Both the position numbers and the translations under genes were made by a program. Under the pieces are notes generated by a model. The model ran no database searches. It saw nothing but the letters and a program-made list of their open reading frames with translations, and was not told the origin of the DNA. A stretch of DNA of 23,092 bases from DASTBU01 sp035711845 (GTDB lineage: Bacteria > Acidobacteriota > Vicinamibacteria > Vicinamibacterales > 2-12-FULL-66-21), in NCBI GenBank assembly GCA_035711845.1, contig DASTBU010000006.1, positions 1 to 23,092 on the forward strand, read 5' to 3'. Each line of letters starts with the position of its first letter. Position 1 is the first letter of the stretch. Below are positions 14,393-20,621 of the stretch, piece by piece.

Positions 14393-14777
14393 TATGGCCT
14401 TACCTGTCTGTCTGGTGCGGGTCGGCGCTTCTTTTTGCCACCCGGCCGGGGGCCAGCCCTGATCCCTGCCGGGTTGCTTGCGGGACCTCGATAACTGCCC
14501 CGAAGGTTCCCTTTATTGAGAATCGAAAAGGGACGTAAAAAGACGACACGGTCCTTCCGGCAAGGCTCTAAACGCGTGGACGCACTCGAATACCGACGGA
14601 TTGTCAGACGAAACAAAGGCGAAACAACCGCGCACCGGTCAGTATACGCCGAACGGCTGCCGGTTCTCCTTCCTTCCTTTTCCGCCTCGTCGCCTTTCCC
14701 ATCCGCGTTTCGATTCACCTGATGACGGTGAACACACGGACGAAGTCAGCCGTCCGAGCCGCCGGAGGGAGACCACG
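14393..14777. promoter_or_regulatory. Divergent intergenic region between sigma-factor and methyltransferase genes
   Basis: These 385 bp contain no convincing gene. They must hold the leftward promoter of the sigma-kinase operon and the rightward promoter of the methyltransferase. A central stretch (about 14505-14640) is richer in A and T than its surroundings. A weak 7-bp inverted repeat (TCCCTTT at 14508-14514, AAAGGGA at 14527-14533) and a CCCGGCCGGG palindrome (14441-14450) are visible. I could not assign -35/-10 elements with confidence. Confidence 0.45.
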
Positions 14778-15599
14778 ATGAGAGTCAGTGAGAACGGCAG
14801 GATACAGGCACACAACGAACGGGCGGCGGCGGTCTGGAGCGCTGGAGGCGACGACTACGACGAGATCAGCCGTGGTATCGCCGATGCGATCGAGCACTGC
14901 GTGTGGCGGCTGAACCCTCGAAGGGGCGAGCGAATTCTCGATCTCTCGACGGGAACCGGATGGACTTCCCGTGTCGTCGCGCGCCGGGGCGCGACGGTTA
15001 CCGGCGCTGATATCGCGGATGACCTGCTGGTGGCGGCACGGGCCAGGGCGGCGGAGGAGCGACTGCGGATCGACTACCGCCTCGGCGATGCCGAGTGTCT
15101 GCCCTTCGAGGACGGGGAGTTCGACGCGGTGGTGTCGACCTTCGGCGTCATGTTCGCCAGTCGTCCCGAGGCCGCGGCACTGGAGCTCGCTCGCGTGTGC
15201 CGAAAAGGAGGCCGGATTGCGCTCGCCACCTGGGCGCCGCAAAGCACGGTGGTCAAGATGTTCGAGGTCATGAAGCGATACATGCCTCCGCCGCCGAATC
15301 CGGCCCCGCCTTCGCCGTTCGACTGGGGCCGCACCGAGCGCATTCGAGAGCTTCTGGGAAGCGCTTTCCATCTTCGGTGCGAGCAGGGCGTGTCCTATTA
15401 CCGCGAGCCGAGCGGCGAGTCCGCGTGGGAGACCTTCTCGAGAGGGTACGGGCCCACGCGGGCGCTGGCCGCGAGTCTCGACCCCGAACGCCGCAAAGCG
15501 TTGCGCGACGAGTTCACCGCCTTCCACGACCGCTTTTCCACGGAGCTCGGCATCTGCGTGCCGCGCGAGTACCTGGTGACACTCGGCGTCCGGTTCTGA
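14778..15599 (+). CDS. Class I SAM-dependent methyltransferase (UbiE/Methyltransf_11 type)
   Basis: The 273-aa cytosolic enzyme has the Rossmann-type AdoMet fold: motif I is ILDLSTGTGWTSRVVARRGATVTGADI (about 56-82), motif II is LRIDYRLGDAECLPFEDGEFDAVVSTFGVMF, and a later strand is RVCRKGGRIALATWAP. This profile fits small-molecule methyltransferases; the substrate is unknown. The ATG at 14778 was chosen for its ribosome-binding site GGAGGGAG about 7 bases upstream; the frame is open further upstream, but that region reads as non-coding. It appears monocistronic: divergent from the sigma-factor gene and convergent with the small exported protein. Confidence 0.9.
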   Translation: MRVSENGRIQAHNERAAAVWSAGGDDYDEISRGIADAIEHCVWRLNPRRGERILDLSTGTGWTSRVVARRGATVTGADIADDLLVAARARAAEERLRIDYRLGDAECLPFEDGEFDAVVSTFGVMFASRPEAAALELARVCRKGGRIALATWAPQSTVVKMFEVMKRYMPPPPNPAPPSPFDWGRTERIRELLGSAFHLRCEQGVSYYREPSGESAWETFSRGYGPTRALAASLDPERRKALRDEFTAFHDRFSTELGICVPREYLVTLGVRF

Positions 15600-15653
15600 G
15601 CGGCCACCGGGGCCAACCCGACAAGGGTGGTGTTCACGTCTCGGCGCGAATCG

Positions 15654-16106
15654 CTACCGCTGGCTCACCTTGTGCAGCACGATGGTGCCGACCACTGACC
15701 CATCCGGTGTCGTGGTGTGCTCGAGCATCAGCCCGTTGTCGACGAGCTCGTACCGGACGTGCAACACCACCGAGGCTCCGTTGTTGAAGCACTGAATCGC
15801 GAGCGTATTCGACTGCATCACGTTCCGGGCCACAACGACGCCGTCGTCGAAACTGGCGAACCCCCGATCGGTTCCGTCGCACAGCGTCAGCACCGTATCG
15901 CGCGCGGCCAGCGAGTAGTTCCCGTTCGGCAGTCGCATGAGGCTGCGGCGCGCATCGCCACCGTCCACGGGATCGACGCCCATCCAGTACCCCTGGAATC
16001 CCGTCGCCGGTTTCCCCGGCGGTTGCACCCATGATGGCTGCGCCCAGACGTGCGCGGCGAGGATGCTTCCGAGGACAACGACGACGAGCGCGAGCCGGCG
16101 TGACAT
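15654..16106 (-). CDS. Small exported protein of unknown function
   Basis: The 150-aa product starts with a clear signal peptide (MSRRLALVVVVLGSILAAHVWA, cleavage likely before QPSW). The mature domain of about 128 residues looks beta-rich: GFQGYWMGVDPVDGG, LMRLPNGNYSLAARD, VLHVRYELVDNGLMLEHTTT. It has no membrane anchor or catalytic motif that I recognise. The layout suggests a small beta-barrel or sandwich like those of proteins that bind lipids or report total content, but this is only an impression. The ATG at 16106 is preceded by GGAGGTGC, an excellent ribosome-binding site. A TAGAAT hexamer on this strand (16140-16145) may be its -10 element. It lies 154 bp after the glycosyltransferase gene and is probably transcribed on its own. 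Confidence 0.8.
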   Translation of the reverse strand: MSRRLALVVVVLGSILAAHVWAQPSWVQPPGKPATGFQGYWMGVDPVDGGDARRSLMRLPNGNYSLAARDTVLTLCDGTDRGFASFDDGVVVARNVMQSNTLAIQCFNNGASVVLHVRYELVDNGLMLEHTTTPDGSVVGTIVLHKVSQR

Positions 16107-16260
16107 GAGCGGCACCTCCATTCCTTCCCTGAGGCCATCATTCTAGCCCTGGGCCGCTGAGATTTGCCCTTTGCTCGACGCGCAGCGCCCGTGCAGCGGG
16201 GCTACGGCGCCATCATCCGACGGGCAAACACGCTGACCGCTTCTCCTTGTACAGGTCGCG

Positions 16261-17520
16261 TCACTGTGCGGGAAGGTCCTCCAGCTCGTATATCAAGGCG
16301 TCGCTGGCTGCGTCACGGCGCACGGCCTCGCCAAGGCGTTGCGCTCCCTGCCTGTACGAGGTGTCCTGGAGCAGTCGCCGGACGGCGTCGGCGATCACCT
16401 GCGGTGTCGCCGTTCGCCTGAGCGTGATACCGGCTCCGCGGGCGGTGACACGTGCCGCTGTGTCGGGCTGATCGCGGCCGTGCGGCATCAGGATCATCGG
16501 CACGCCAGCCGCGAGCGCCTTCATGGCGGTACCATGCCCGCCGTGCGTCACCAGCACAGCCGCGTGCCGCAGAACCTGACGATGAGGGGCACTGGGAACA
16601 ACCGTCACGTTCGGTGGAGAGTTCACCGATGCGGCGTCGATGGCTGGACCCGTCGTTACGAGCCCTCGGACCGGCAGCGTGCCCAGGGCTTCGGCCACTC
16701 GCCGCAGGCATCCGACCTGGTCCTGGAACGTGGATGACATCGACACGAGCACCAGCGGATCGTTTCCGCGAGGCGGTGTCCAGGAGGTCTCCGCCCACAG
16801 CGGGTCGTCCAGGACCGGCCCGACATACCGCACATTCGCTGGCAGCGTCGCCGGGAAGTCGAAGGCGGTGGAGGTCAGAACGAGGTGCCGGCGAGCGCCC
16901 CGGGCCTGGTCGAGGAAGTGCATTAGCGGCGCAAGGCCATGCCGGCCTCGCAGCGCATTGAGCCGCGCGAGCCCCTTGCTGTCCCAGTAGCGTTCGCCCA
17001 CTGCCAGAATAATGCGATCGCGCAGCCGCTCGAGTGGACCGCGCGCCGGCTGCAGGCCGAGGCCAAAAGGTGGCATGCCCTCCGTCGGAAGCGGGTAGAC
17101 ATTCGGGAGCAGCAGATCGAACGGAATGCCGGCCGCGTCGGCCGCGACCATCCCGCCAACACAGAACATCGAACAGATCAGCAGATCGGGACGCGTTACC
17201 GCGATCGCCTCGTTCACGTCGCGCGCATATTCCGCGGCAGGCCCCACGAACATCGTCGCCATCATCCGCTCGACGAGCTGCCACGGGTACTTGCACTCCC
17301 AGTCACGTGCGGGGTCGTTTTCCGCTCGCCGATCTGGCCGGTTGGGCGCATGCCTCCAGGGGCGGAGTACGGCGCCGGTGGCGCGGGCCTCCTCGGCAAT
17401 CGAATCCTCCGCGAGCACGGTTACGCTGTGGCCACGCTCGACGAGTCGCCGGACCGCGTGCAGCTCGGGAGGCACGTTGCCTCCGCCGTCGACGAGCGCG
17501 ATCAGATAGCGGTGGCTCAT
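16261..17520 (-). CDS. UDP-glucosyltransferase-like (GT1/MGT family) glycosyltransferase
   Basis: The 419-aa protein has a two-domain GT-B architecture. The N-terminal acceptor domain begins with RYLIALVDGGGNVPPELHAVRRLVERGHSVTVLAED. The C-terminal donor domain carries the signature VTHGGHGTAMKALAAGVPMILMPHGRDQPDTAARV (about 324-358), including the HGG and D-Q of UGT/macrolide glycosyltransferases. Such enzymes attach a sugar to small hydrophobic acceptors such as macrolides, flavonoids, polyketides or sterols; the acceptor here cannot be read. The start at 17520 places the Rossmann strand at residue 4; the ribosome-binding site is weak. It lies 69 bp downstream of a MarR regulator on the same strand, so MarR-controlled glycosylation of a toxic or self-made metabolite is a plausible role. 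Confidence 0.9.
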   Translation of the reverse strand: MSHRYLIALVDGGGNVPPELHAVRRLVERGHSVTVLAEDSIAEEARATGAVLRPWRHAPNRPDRRAENDPARDWECKYPWQLVERMMATMFVGPAAEYARDVNEAIAVTRPDLLICSMFCVGGMVAADAAGIPFDLLLPNVYPLPTEGMPPFGLGLQPARGPLERLRDRIILAVGERYWDSKGLARLNALRGRHGLAPLMHFLDQARGARRHLVLTSTAFDFPATLPANVRYVGPVLDDPLWAETSWTPPRGNDPLVLVSMSSTFQDQVGCLRRVAEALGTLPVRGLVTTGPAIDAASVNSPPNVTVVPSAPHRQVLRHAAVLVTHGGHGTAMKALAAGVPMILMPHGRDQPDTAARVTARGAGITLRRTATPQVIADAVRRLLQDTSYRQGAQRLGEAVRRDAASDALIYELEDLPAQ

Positions 17521-17589
17521 CGGCGTTTTTCCCGGCCTCGTGGCATGGTCATGGGGACGACGTCTCGGACCCCATTTCTGCTGCACGCG

Positions 17590-18066
17590 TCAGGCAGTGG
17601 GGCCCGCGCCCGGCCAAGCCCCGTGTGTCGGGTCGGCGGGCATCAGCTTGCGGAGCACTCGAAGCAGGGCTTGAAGGTCTTCGCGATCGAGGGCCGCGAG
17701 GTCGGTCGGCGGCTGATGGAATTCGTTGAGCAGCTCCGTCCTCGTTTTCCTGCCCTTCGAGGTCAATACTACGAGCTTCACCCGGCGATCGTTGGCCACG
17801 GAGCGGCGCTCCGCCAGTCCCAGCTTTTCCAACCGGTCGACAATCCAGGTGGCGTTGGACGGATCGCATTGCCAGGCATCGGCCAGCGAACGCATCGTCC
17901 GTCCTTCATCGACGGCCAGGCTGAAGAGCGCGCGGGAATCGTTCGGCGTGAGGCCGCGTTTCGCGAGGCTCCGTGTCCTTTCCGGGGCCGTGCGGATCAG
18001 GTAGTCGAACATCAGTGTCCAGACCTGACCGGCGAGATCGGCTTTCGAGGTGGACCCACGGGGCAT
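17590..18066 (-). CDS. MarR-family transcriptional regulator
   Basis: The product (158 aa from this start) shows the MarR winged helix: LTPNDSRALFSLAVDEGRTMRSLADAWQCDPSNATWIVDRLEKLGLAERR as helices 2-4, then the wing RSVANDRRVKLVVLTSKGR, with dimerisation helices at both ends. MarR proteins are usually repressors released by phenolic or otherwise toxic small molecules. Upstream in-frame ATGs at 18108, 18111 and 18123 are alternatives; 18066 was chosen because family homology begins shortly after it, and no start has a clear ribosome-binding site. The gene sits directly before the glycosyltransferase on the same strand and is divergent from a small membrane protein across an AT-rich gap that probably contains its operator. 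Confidence 0.88.
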   Translation of the reverse strand: MPRGSTSKADLAGQVWTLMFDYLIRTAPERTRSLAKRGLTPNDSRALFSLAVDEGRTMRSLADAWQCDPSNATWIVDRLEKLGLAERRSVANDRRVKLVVLTSKGRKTRTELLNEFHQPPTDLAALDREDLQALLRVLRKLMPADPTHGAWPGAGPTA

Positions 18067-18122
18067 CGACCCAGTGTAAAGACGGCCCCGTGATGTTTCA
18101 AGCCTCATCATTTCAGAACTCA

Positions 18123-18158
18123 TTCAATTATTTAAACGTATCAAGTATTAACGCTACG
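18123..18158 (+). promoter_or_regulatory. AT-rich divergent promoter region, marR / membrane-protein gene
   Basis: This is the most AT-rich short stretch in the window. TTCAAT (18123-18128), a 17-bp spacer and TATTAA (18146-18151) form a plausible -35/-10 pair for the gene starting at 18173. On the other strand, TTGATA (18139-18144) could serve marR. TTTAAA (18131-18136) is a small palindrome; I see no long clean MarR inverted repeat. If marR truly starts at 18123 or 18108 this region would overlap its 5' end. Confidence 0.4.
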
Positions 18159-18172
18159 TCGAGAGGTGAGCC

Positions 18173-18538
18173 GTGAATCATACCCGGCTATTCCTGTTGC
18201 TCCAGGCTCTGGGCTTCCTGACCGCGGCGCTCGTCCATGCCGGGTTCCTGGCTCAGGGCTATCAGCATCGTGCAGCCATGGCGGCGGAGACCGTCATCGG
18301 GGTCGTGCTCGTCCTTGGCTGGCTGGCTGGCCTGCTGGCTCCGGTCTGGAGCCGCGCGTTCGCCCTGGGCGTGCAGGGCTTTGCCCTGCTCGGCACGCTG
18401 GTCGGCATCTTCACGATGGCAATTGGCGTCGGACCGCAGTCCGCGTTCGATGTGGCGCTGCACGCTGGCTTCGTAGCGCTCCTCATCGCCGGCCTGATCC
18501 TTACCGCACGAGCGCCCCACCTGCATCACCGTGTGTGA
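18173..18538 (+). CDS. Small four-helix integral membrane protein, function unknown
   Basis: The 121-aa product consists almost entirely of four hydrophobic helices: about 5-25 (LFLLLQALGFLTAALVHAGFL), 36-56 (AETVIGVVLVLGWLAGLLAPV), 62-84 (FALGVQGFALLGTLVGIFTMAIG) and 93-112. A short His-containing tail ends it (HLHHRV). It resembles small DoxX- or DUF-type inner-membrane proteins, but I cannot name a family. The start is GTG with AGAGGTGAG a few bases upstream, a strong ribosome-binding site. It is divergent from marR, so MarR could control it together with the glycosyltransferase; export or membrane protection would fit such a context but is speculative. Confidence 0.82.
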   Translation: MNHTRLFLLLQALGFLTAALVHAGFLAQGYQHRAAMAAETVIGVVLVLGWLAGLLAPVWSRAFALGVQGFALLGTLVGIFTMAIGVGPQSAFDVALHAGFVALLIAGLILTARAPHLHHRV

Positions 18539-18574
18539 CGACGAGGTGCGGGTGCGGCGTGGAATTCCTGCGTA

Positions 18575-19093
18575 TCATTGACCCGCTCTCCGGGGACGCC
18601 TGCTCCTGGACGGGTTCTTCGTTCTTGCTCGTCCGGACGACTTCCTCTTCGTCGTCGTTCGCGCGGCGCCCGCCGGTGTGTTGAGTGTGCCCGGCAACTC
18701 GTAGGCTTCCTGGAGCCAGTCGGTGATGGGTGCCTCGACCTCGTCGCGGTGCGTGATGCGGATGAAGTGCGCGAGCTTGGCCTTCGACACCCGATCGACG
18801 CGCCGAATCTGAGGAGCCTTCAGCGGGCGACCGAGGAATACGCACAGCTCGAGGAAGCTCCTCTTCGGCCTGACGAAGAAGTAACAGGAGCCGCGCGAGA
18901 ACATGATCGATTTGTGGGACGCGTAGACCCGCTGTTCGCCGAAGGACACGGCCGTCTCGCGCAGCCGCTCCCATGCCTGCTGCAGGTCCTCGGAGAGATC
19001 CTGCGTCAGCGCTTCAGGAGTGGTGGTCCAGCAGTCGTGCGCCTCCCCGGGCTCGATCCACTGCTTGCAGTGATAGCACTGCCGGCCGTCCAT
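18575..19093 (-). CDS. DUF5655-like protein with an N-terminal Cys/His zinc-ribbon-like segment
   Basis: The 172-aa product begins MDGRQCYHCKQWIEPGEAHDC, a CxxC...HxC pattern suggesting metal binding. The middle (about 35-125), with LSEDLQQAWERLRETAVSFG, HKSIMFSRGSCYFFVRPKRSFLELCVFLGR and HFIRITHRDEVEAPITDWLQEAYEL, matches my recollection of DUF5655, a domain of unknown function that also occurs next to nuclease- or DNA-related modules. A basic, disordered tail rich in Arg, Lys, Ser and Thr follows. No ribosome-binding site precedes the ATG at 19093; instead a promoter-like TTGGGA-N18-TACAAT ends 6 bases before it, suggesting a leaderless mRNA. A 12-codon upstream extension from 19129 would cover that promoter and is disfavoured. 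It converges with the membrane-protein gene. Confidence 0.8.
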   Translation of the reverse strand: MDGRQCYHCKQWIEPGEAHDCWTTTPEALTQDLSEDLQQAWERLRETAVSFGEQRVYASHKSIMFSRGSCYFFVRPKRSFLELCVFLGRPLKAPQIRRVDRVSKAKLAHFIRITHRDEVEAPITDWLQEAYELPGTLNTPAGAARTTTKRKSSGRARTKNPSRSRRPRRAGQ

Positions 19094-19099
19094 GTTGGA

Positions 19100-19129
19100 A
19101 TTGTAGCGACGCGGGCGCGGCTCTCCCAA
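19100..19129 (-). promoter_or_regulatory. Sigma70-like promoter for the DUF5655 gene, candidate leaderless start
   Basis: On the minus strand TTGGGA (19124-19129), an 18-bp spacer and TACAAT (19100-19105) resemble a housekeeping promoter (4/6 and 5/6 matches to consensus). The last base of the -10 lies 7 bases before the A of the ATG at 19093, so transcription would begin at or next to the start codon. Confidence 0.5.
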
Positions 19130-19146
19130 GTTCCCGACCCCGCCGT

Positions 19147-19223
19147 GCGGGACCCACGATGCCTGAAACAGGCGCGCCCACGGGCGCGCCCCGCCGGAGC
19201 GGAGCGGGGATCGTGGGCCCCGC
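19147..19223. other. 77-nt intergenic sequence able to fold into a four-way junction
   Basis: Outer arms 19147-19160 and 19210-19223 pair over 14 positions with one A/C mismatch (GCGGGACCCACGAT with ATCGTGGGCCCCGC). Inside, three hairpins follow almost without unpaired bases: GCCTG-AAA-CAGGC (19161-19173), GCGCC-CACG-GGCGC (19174-19187) and CCCCGC / GCGGGG (19189-19194 with 19204-19209, 9-nt loop). It is not a tRNA: there is no 7-bp acceptor arm, T-loop or anticodon arm. It could be a small RNA, a REP-like repeat or a cruciform protein-binding site. Confidence 0.6.
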
Positions 19224-19243
19224 GAGCGACGGCGATGGGGGGT

Positions 19244-19265
19244 CCGGCGGGGCGAAGCCCCCCGG
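19244..19265. repeat. GC-rich hairpin with GAA loop
   Basis: CCGG, C, GGGGC, then GAA, GCCCC, C, CCGG form a 9-bp stem with a central C/C mismatch and a three-base loop. It lies 20 bp beyond the four-way-junction element. No T-run follows on either strand, so terminator function is doubtful; it may belong to the same repeat unit. Confidence 0.5.
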
Positions 19266-19628
19266 TTTCACCTTAGACCCGCGCGCTGACCTGTCGAGGC
19301 GTGTCCCCCCTCGCGACGATCACCGACGAGAGGCGCGTATCCGCTGAATCACTGCCGCGCGGGAAGCCCGCGGGGATCGTCGCGTGCCAGCCTGCGGTGT
19401 GCTGGCGCGCTGCAAGGCGCTCAGGGGGTCCGCGCGCTCCGGGCCCGGCGAGCGCCCGCCACGCGCCTCCCGCGAGCCCGATGTCGGTGGTGATTCAGCC
19501 TGCACACGCCACGAGAGCGTCGTCGGCATGACGGCCGACGGAGAGATGGTAGAGTGTCGCTCGGTTGGACCATCGGGTCGGCAGAGTCCTGGGGCGCGAC
19601 CCTCTGGCATGGTTCCGGAGCGCGAGCA
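19266..19628. other. Intergenic stretch without a recognisable gene
   Basis: The short open frames here have no family likeness. A GCCAGC / GCTGGC hairpin (19386-19391 with 19401-19406) is present. A TGTCGA (19292-19297) followed after 16 bp by CGAC resembles an ECF42 promoter, but it is about 330 bp from the next start codon and could be chance. Confidence 0.4.
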
Positions 19629-20151
19629 ATGGCGAGAGGTCGTCCACTGGACGTGGAGAGCGAGCTGCTCGAAGCGTTCAGGCACAGCGGATCCGTGAGC
19701 GAACATCTCGTAAACGTCCTGCCCGACGCGTTGTGGCGCGTGCCTGCTCCGCGGCCGCGGCCGATCGATTGCGGCCATCGTCGCCCACATGCAGAGCGTG
19801 CGACGTACGTTCGCCAGGATGGGTGGTGCGCGCCCTGGACCGCCCTCCCTCGATCGCAACCGGGCCACTCGCTCGGAGGCGCAGCGGGCGCTGCGCCGAT
19901 CGACAGACGACCTCGCCGTCCTGTTCGGCGCGGCGATCGCTGCCCGACGGGCCCGCGTGAAGGGCATGCCGCGCCGGGTCGTGGACATGCTCGTGTATCT
20001 GATGCAGCACGACGCGCATCACAGGGGGCAGATCGTGGTCCTGGCCTAGGACCTCGGCCACGAGTTCGAAGGCGAGGACATGACGCGGCTCTGGGGCTGG
20101 CGCGCGCTGCCGCAGAACCTCCCCGGCATCCGCCGCGCTGGCCGAGCCTGA
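19629..20151 (+). pseudogene. Broken DinB-family gene (frameshift and internal stop)
   Basis: The first part, from ATG 19629, reads ESELLEAFRHSGSVSEHLVNVLPDALWRVPAP, typical of DinB/DUF664 helix 1. Near 19750-19765, in a CG-repetitive stretch, the match jumps to the next frame: GRSIAAIVAHMQSVRRTFARMGG, then MPRRVVDMLVYLMQHDAHHRGQIVVLA. These contain the conserved His (AHM) and the HDAHHRG metal-binding segment. A TAG at 20047-20049 then interrupts it, and the same frame continues as DLGHEFEGEDMTRLWGWRALPQNLP to a TGA at 20149. With both lesions the gene should be inactive. Intact relatives are four-helix metal-binding thiol transferase-like proteins. One lesion could be a sequencing error. 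It lies upstream of the ECF42/YCII pair, a neighbourhood where small enzymes of this size are common. Confidence 0.72.
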
Positions 20152-20172
20152 AAACGCGGGCCCCGCGCGCCG

Positions 20173-20199
20173 TGTCGATCCGGGCCGAAGCCGTTCGTT
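20173..20199 (+). promoter_or_regulatory. Candidate ECF42-type promoter for the YCII-sigma operon
   Basis: TGTCGA (20173-20178), a 17-bp spacer and CGTT (20196-20199) resemble the reported ECF42 motif, TGTCGA at -35 and CG(A/T)C at -10; the -10 has one mismatch. The YCII start codon is 55 bp downstream. ECF42 factors usually control their adjacent DGPF/YCII gene, so autoregulation is expected. Confidence 0.5.
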
Positions 20200-20253
20200 T
20201 AGATGGTGAAACGCCGGCAAGGAGCCGGTTCGTTCCCACGACGAGGACTTCCG

Positions 20254-20613
20254 ATGAATCAGTACCTGCTCAGCATTTATCAACCCGACGGCGACGGCAT
20301 CCCCCCGCCGCCCGAGTTCCTTGCGAAGATCATGCAGGACGTGCATGCGGTCCGGGAGGAGATGATCGCGGCCGGGGCCTGGGTCTTTGCGGGCGGCCTG
20401 TATCCGCCAGGCACCGCGACCGTGGTCCGGGTCAAGGCAAACGACGTGCTCACGACGGATGGCCCGTACATCGAGGGCAAAGAGCACATCGGGGGATTCA
20501 CCGTCGTCAAGGCGCCCGACCTGGACGCCGCGCTCGACTGGGGGCGTAAGCTCGCCCGCGCGACCATGCTTCCGATCGAGGTCAGGCCGTTCCGGGAGGA
20601 CGGAGCGAGCTGA
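20254..20613 (+). CDS. YCII/DGPF-domain protein, partner of ECF42 sigma factor
   Basis: The 119-aa protein has the YCII ferredoxin-like fold: MNQYLLSIYQPDG as strand 1, a helix FLAKIMQDVHAVREEMIAAGAWVFAGGLYPP, and the signature TTDGPYIEGKEHIGGFTVVKAPDLDAALDWGRKLA, a variant of the DGPF motif (here DGPY). Such proteins are small, cytosolic and biochemically uncharacterised; they occur almost always beside ECF42 sigma factors, which control them. The ATG at 20254 has GAGGA about 7 bases upstream; a longer reading from 20203 would start upstream of any homology. Only 8 bp separate it from the sigma gene, so they form one operon. Confidence 0.93.
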   Translation: MNQYLLSIYQPDGDGIPPPPEFLAKIMQDVHAVREEMIAAGAWVFAGGLYPPGTATVVRVKANDVLTTDGPYIEGKEHIGGFTVVKAPDLDAALDWGRKLARATMLPIEVRPFREDGAS

Positions 20614-20621
20614 GCGAGGCC

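Noticed and set aside
19147..19223. tRNA gene
   Set aside because: The cloverleaf has the wrong arm lengths and lacks a T-loop, an anticodon arm and a CCA-ready acceptor stem.
19014..19271. Minus-strand 85-codon frame beginning MKPGGFAPPDPP
   Set aside because: It is a translation of the structured GC-rich intergenic element and covers the DUF5655 promoter.
19292..19317. Second ECF42-like promoter (TGTCGA-N16-CGAC)
   Set aside because: No gene begins within 300 bp downstream, and the motif is short enough to occur by chance.
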